Of a stretch of 64,000 bases of DNA, positions 61,885 to 64,000 are shown piece by piece. The notes beneath the pieces are model-generated. The model was given only the letters and a program-made list of their open reading frames with translations. It did no database searches and had not been told where the DNA came from. This DNA is from Microbulbifer sp. A4B17 (GTDB taxonomy: Bacteria > Pseudomonadota > Gammaproteobacteria > Pseudomonadales > Cellvibrionaceae), in assembly GCF_003076275.1 (NCBI RefSeq), contig NZ_CP029064.1:2428501-2492500 (forward strand), given 5' to 3'. A program made the position numbers and the translations under genes. Within the stretch, counting starts at the first letter, position 1. The number at the start of each line of letters is the position of its first letter.

Positions 61885-64000
61885 ATAAGCTGGCGCTTAT
61901 TGCCCACGAGGCAAAGCTGGAGATAAGGGCCGGTTTTAGTAGCGGCATTGTGGCATTGGCCTTTTGGGGGCTGGTGATCTACCTGCTTTTGAATTTGGTA
62001 AACGCAGACTATATGCAAAAAATGGGGGCTACGGATATCCCCCGGAACTCGCCATCGCTTATTTACTTGATGGGTGCTGGGTGTATGTTCTTCCAGTTTT
62101 TTGCCTGGGCCTGGGTATTCTCACAACCGATTCTGCGCGATCGCAAAGCCAGTTTGCACGAAGTTATTTATACAACCCCGAATTCCCTGAGCGTAATGCT
62201 TTGGGGACGGTTTATCGGTGCAGCGGTGATTGGAGCCATATTAAGTGCATCGGCACTGGTGGGCTTTTTATTCTCGCCGGTATTGGTTTGGATGGGCTTA
62301 TTGCCTGAAGCGGCGATTGGCCCAGCCCCCTGGAAAGCCCTCGGCTTTGCATGGATCTGGCTACAGATTCCTGCCAGTGTCGGTATCGGTGCTCTGTATT
62401 TTATTATGACGCTGCGCACTCGAAGCCTGGCGGGTCCTTTTGGGCTCGCTGCGGCTTTGATGATGTTGTGGATGTTTGCTGTAATCGTGCTTCAGGGTGC
62501 AAGTATTAATCCGCAGCTGGCTGCGGTCATGGACCCTTCGCTGTTTACTTTTGTTTATACAGAAGTCACCTCCTGGACACCTTTGCAAAAATCCTCTTCT
62601 TTATTGCCCTTTACCCTGGGCTCGGTATTAAACCGGATTTTTTGGTGTCTCCTACCACTGCTCGCTTTAGCTGTCTACTTGAAATACCTGCGAAGGGAGT
62701 CCTTGGTTCTCGAAGGGGCTGCCAAACCTTCTCGCGCTAAAGACAGCAAAAACAAATCCGCCAGTAAAGTAGTAGATCTCTCTCCATCCAAGCCGGATAG
62801 CGCATCATTTGGCCGCAGCCTGCGTCAATTAATACTGGAAGCCCGTTGGAGACTACTCCATGTATGGACTAGTCGGGCCTGGTGGGTTGGTGTGGCGATA
62901 CTGGTTGTAATGGGAGTCGTCAGTTCTTTTACCCAGATTATCTGGCATGCGGAAGGGCCCATGGCACCGCGTTTGGAGATGCTGTTGCCGCTCCTCAAGG
63001 ATGTTATTTTCCTTGTGATTGCATTTGTGATCGCGGCGCTGACTGGCTTGGTATGCCGCAGGGATCAGGTGCCAGGGTTTGAGGATATGCTGGCTGCTAC
63101 TCCAGCGCCGGATTATATGCGCCTGTTTGGTGTCGCTCTTACCGTATTTGCTATGACGGTGCTGTTGGCACTGCTACCGGGGTTATCGGGCATCTTTGCC
63201 GTGCTTCTTTCTGCTCCGGCCTCTGTCGATATTGGCCAGGCATTTACTTACCAGTTGTTGATAGTGACAGCACCGTTATTGGAATTGTCGATGATGGTGC
63301 TCCTGGTGCATGCGCTATTCCGTCATGCGGGCTTTGCCTACTCCATGTCAATGTTCGTGACCTTTATTTTGGTACTGAATCATGAATTGGAGCTGGTGCA
63401 TTATCCTCCTTATGAAGTAGGTATCACTGCACATATTCAACTGTCGGCCCTCAGTGGTTGGGAACCTTGGATCGGTTATTTGTTAGCCCTGGATGGATTC
63501 AAAGTTGCACTCGCCGTATTGATGGTCGGCCTGGCTGCTCTATGGGTTCCAAGGGGATTGGATAGCCGCATGTCTCGGGGTTTTGCCCTGATTCGCTCTC
63601 GCCTTATAGCTCCTCAGGGTGCCTTGGTGGCTTGTTCCGCTCTATTTCTCCTTGGTCTGGGTTCTGTACTGGAAGACAAGTTGGTAGTGCAGGGAGGTTA
63701 TCAATCACCGGATCAACTGAAGCGGGAAGATGCAGCCTGGGAAGCATACTGGTTGCCGAAAGCCAGTGAGTTTCAAGTATCTGGCGGTAATCTGAATATC
63801 AGCATCAACCCGGATAATCAGACAGTGGAAGCTGAGTGGCAATTGCACCAGGTCCAGGTTGATGGACAGGGCCTGCATTTTGAACTGCCTCAGGGATTTG
63901 TCCTGGTGAGCGCTTTGGTGAATGGGCGTGAAGTAACGCATGAACAGCGTTACGACCATATGTCCCTGCCAATCTCAGGCTGCCCTGAGCCAGGTTGTAA
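61881..64000 (+). CDS. ABC-2-type permease, probably fused to an M1-like peptidase (3' cut)
   Basis: Open from ATG 61881 to the window edge (over 700 residues). Starts NKLALIAHEAKLEIRAGF and continues with two sets of about six membrane helices separated by a Lys/Ser-rich cytoplasmic linker near residue 290. After the last helix (near 63660) a periplasmic region begins with strands like SGGNLNISINPDNQTVEAEW, similar to the N-terminal domain of M1 aminopeptidases. Permease-M1 fusions of this kind accompany CcmA-type ATPases in other gammaproteobacteria. Their role is unknown; a part in siderophore or peptide handling is a guess from position. Confidence 0.75.
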   Translation, partial: MNKLALIAHEAKLEIRAGFSSGIVALAFWGLVIYLLLNLVNADYMQKMGATDIPRNSPSLIYLMGAGCMFFQFFAWAWVFSQPILRDRKASLHEVIYTTPNSLSVMLWGRFIGAAVIGAILSASALVGFLFSPVLVWMGLLPEAAIGPAPWKALGFAWIWLQIPASVGIGALYFIMTLRTRSLAGPFGLAAALMMLWMFAVIVLQGASINPQLAAVMDPSLFTFVYTEVTSWTPLQKSSSLLPFTLGSVLNRIFWCLLPLLALAVYLKYLRRESLVLEGAAKPSRAKDSKNKSASKVVDLSPSKPDSASFGRSLRQLILEARWRLLHVWTSRAWWVGVAILVVMGVVSSFTQIIWHAEGPMAPRLEMLLPLLKDVIFLVIAFVIAALTGLVCRRDQVPGFEDMLAATPAPDYMRLFGVALTVFAMTVLLALLPGLSGIFAVLLSAPASVDIGQAFTYQLLIVTAPLLELSMMVLLVHALFRHAGFAYSMSMFVTFILVLNHELELVHYPPYEVGITAHIQLSALSGWEPWIGYLLALDGFKVALAVLMVGLAALWVPRGLDSRMSRGFALIRSRLIAPQGALVACSALFLLGLGSVLEDKLVVQGGYQSPDQLKREDAAWEAYWLPKASEFQVSGGNLNISINPDNQTVEAEWQLHQVQVDGQGLHFELPQGFVLVSALVNGREVTHEQRYDHMSLPISGCPEPGC

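Overview
The window reads as chromosome of a gammaproteobacterium, probably marine and of the Cellvibrionales/Microbulbifer type. That placement is inferred from gene families and style; there is no rRNA or other marker gene. Coding density is high over the efflux and siderophore blocks and low in a patchwork accessory zone on the left.

1-14.4 kb: stress and regulatory genes (alpha/beta hydrolase plus ABM monooxygenase with a divergent GlxA-type AraC regulator, a DJ-1 protein, a DUF1295 reductase with a second divergent GlxA-type regulator), a DEAD-box helicase dbpA, and two stretches (about 3.7-8.2 kb and 11.7-12.8 kb) of small, mostly minus-strand genes separated by attC-like hairpins. These look like a promoterless, integrase-less integron cassette cluster. 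Several cassette genes are broken: a dual-specificity phosphatase and a GrpB protein each have one in-frame stop, a NADAR gene has two, and a lipoprotein gene is frameshifted. At one attC-like site the recombination core has expanded into eight 7-bp repeats. A decayed piece of dbpA lies at 3.44-3.72 kb.

14.7-20 kb: a copper/silver RND efflux pair (cusA, cusB) and a small Cys-rich exported protein. 20-34 kb: a mosaic. A decayed copy of an O-methyltransferase/PaaK-like ligase unit (20.19-20.47 and 23.90-24.72 kb) has been split by a 3.4 kb insertion. The intact version lies at 30.1-32.4 kb next to a CoA-transferase gene. Between them are an SDR, a small IS5-like relic, a DUF418 membrane protein and a secreted PI-PLC/C-type-lectin protein.

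35-64 kb: the main system, a salicylate-capped, cysteine-cyclising NRPS siderophore cluster related to pyochelin and yersiniabactin. PchA and PchB make salicylate, a PchD/YbtE-like ligase activates it, and two NRPSs carry three Cy-A-PCP modules (ArCP-Cy-A-PCP-Cy-A-PCP, then docking-Cy-A[MT]-PCP-TE). All three A domains read as cysteine-specific. That predicts an aryl cap followed by three cyclised cysteines, one module more than pyochelin. Accessory genes are a type II thioesterase, two YbtP/YbtQ-like ABC half-transporters, two different thiazoline reductases (saccharopine-dehydrogenase fold and PchG/YbtU fold), a free-standing methyltransferase-like protein and a free-standing degenerate A-MT didomain. 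The last two are the most unusual part: modules 1 and 2 lack the MT-derived epimerase insert of PchE, so trans-acting tailoring is a reasonable hypothesis. An ABC ATPase and a large permease (cut by the window edge) close the region. No TonB-dependent receptor or PchR/YbtA regulator lies inside the window.
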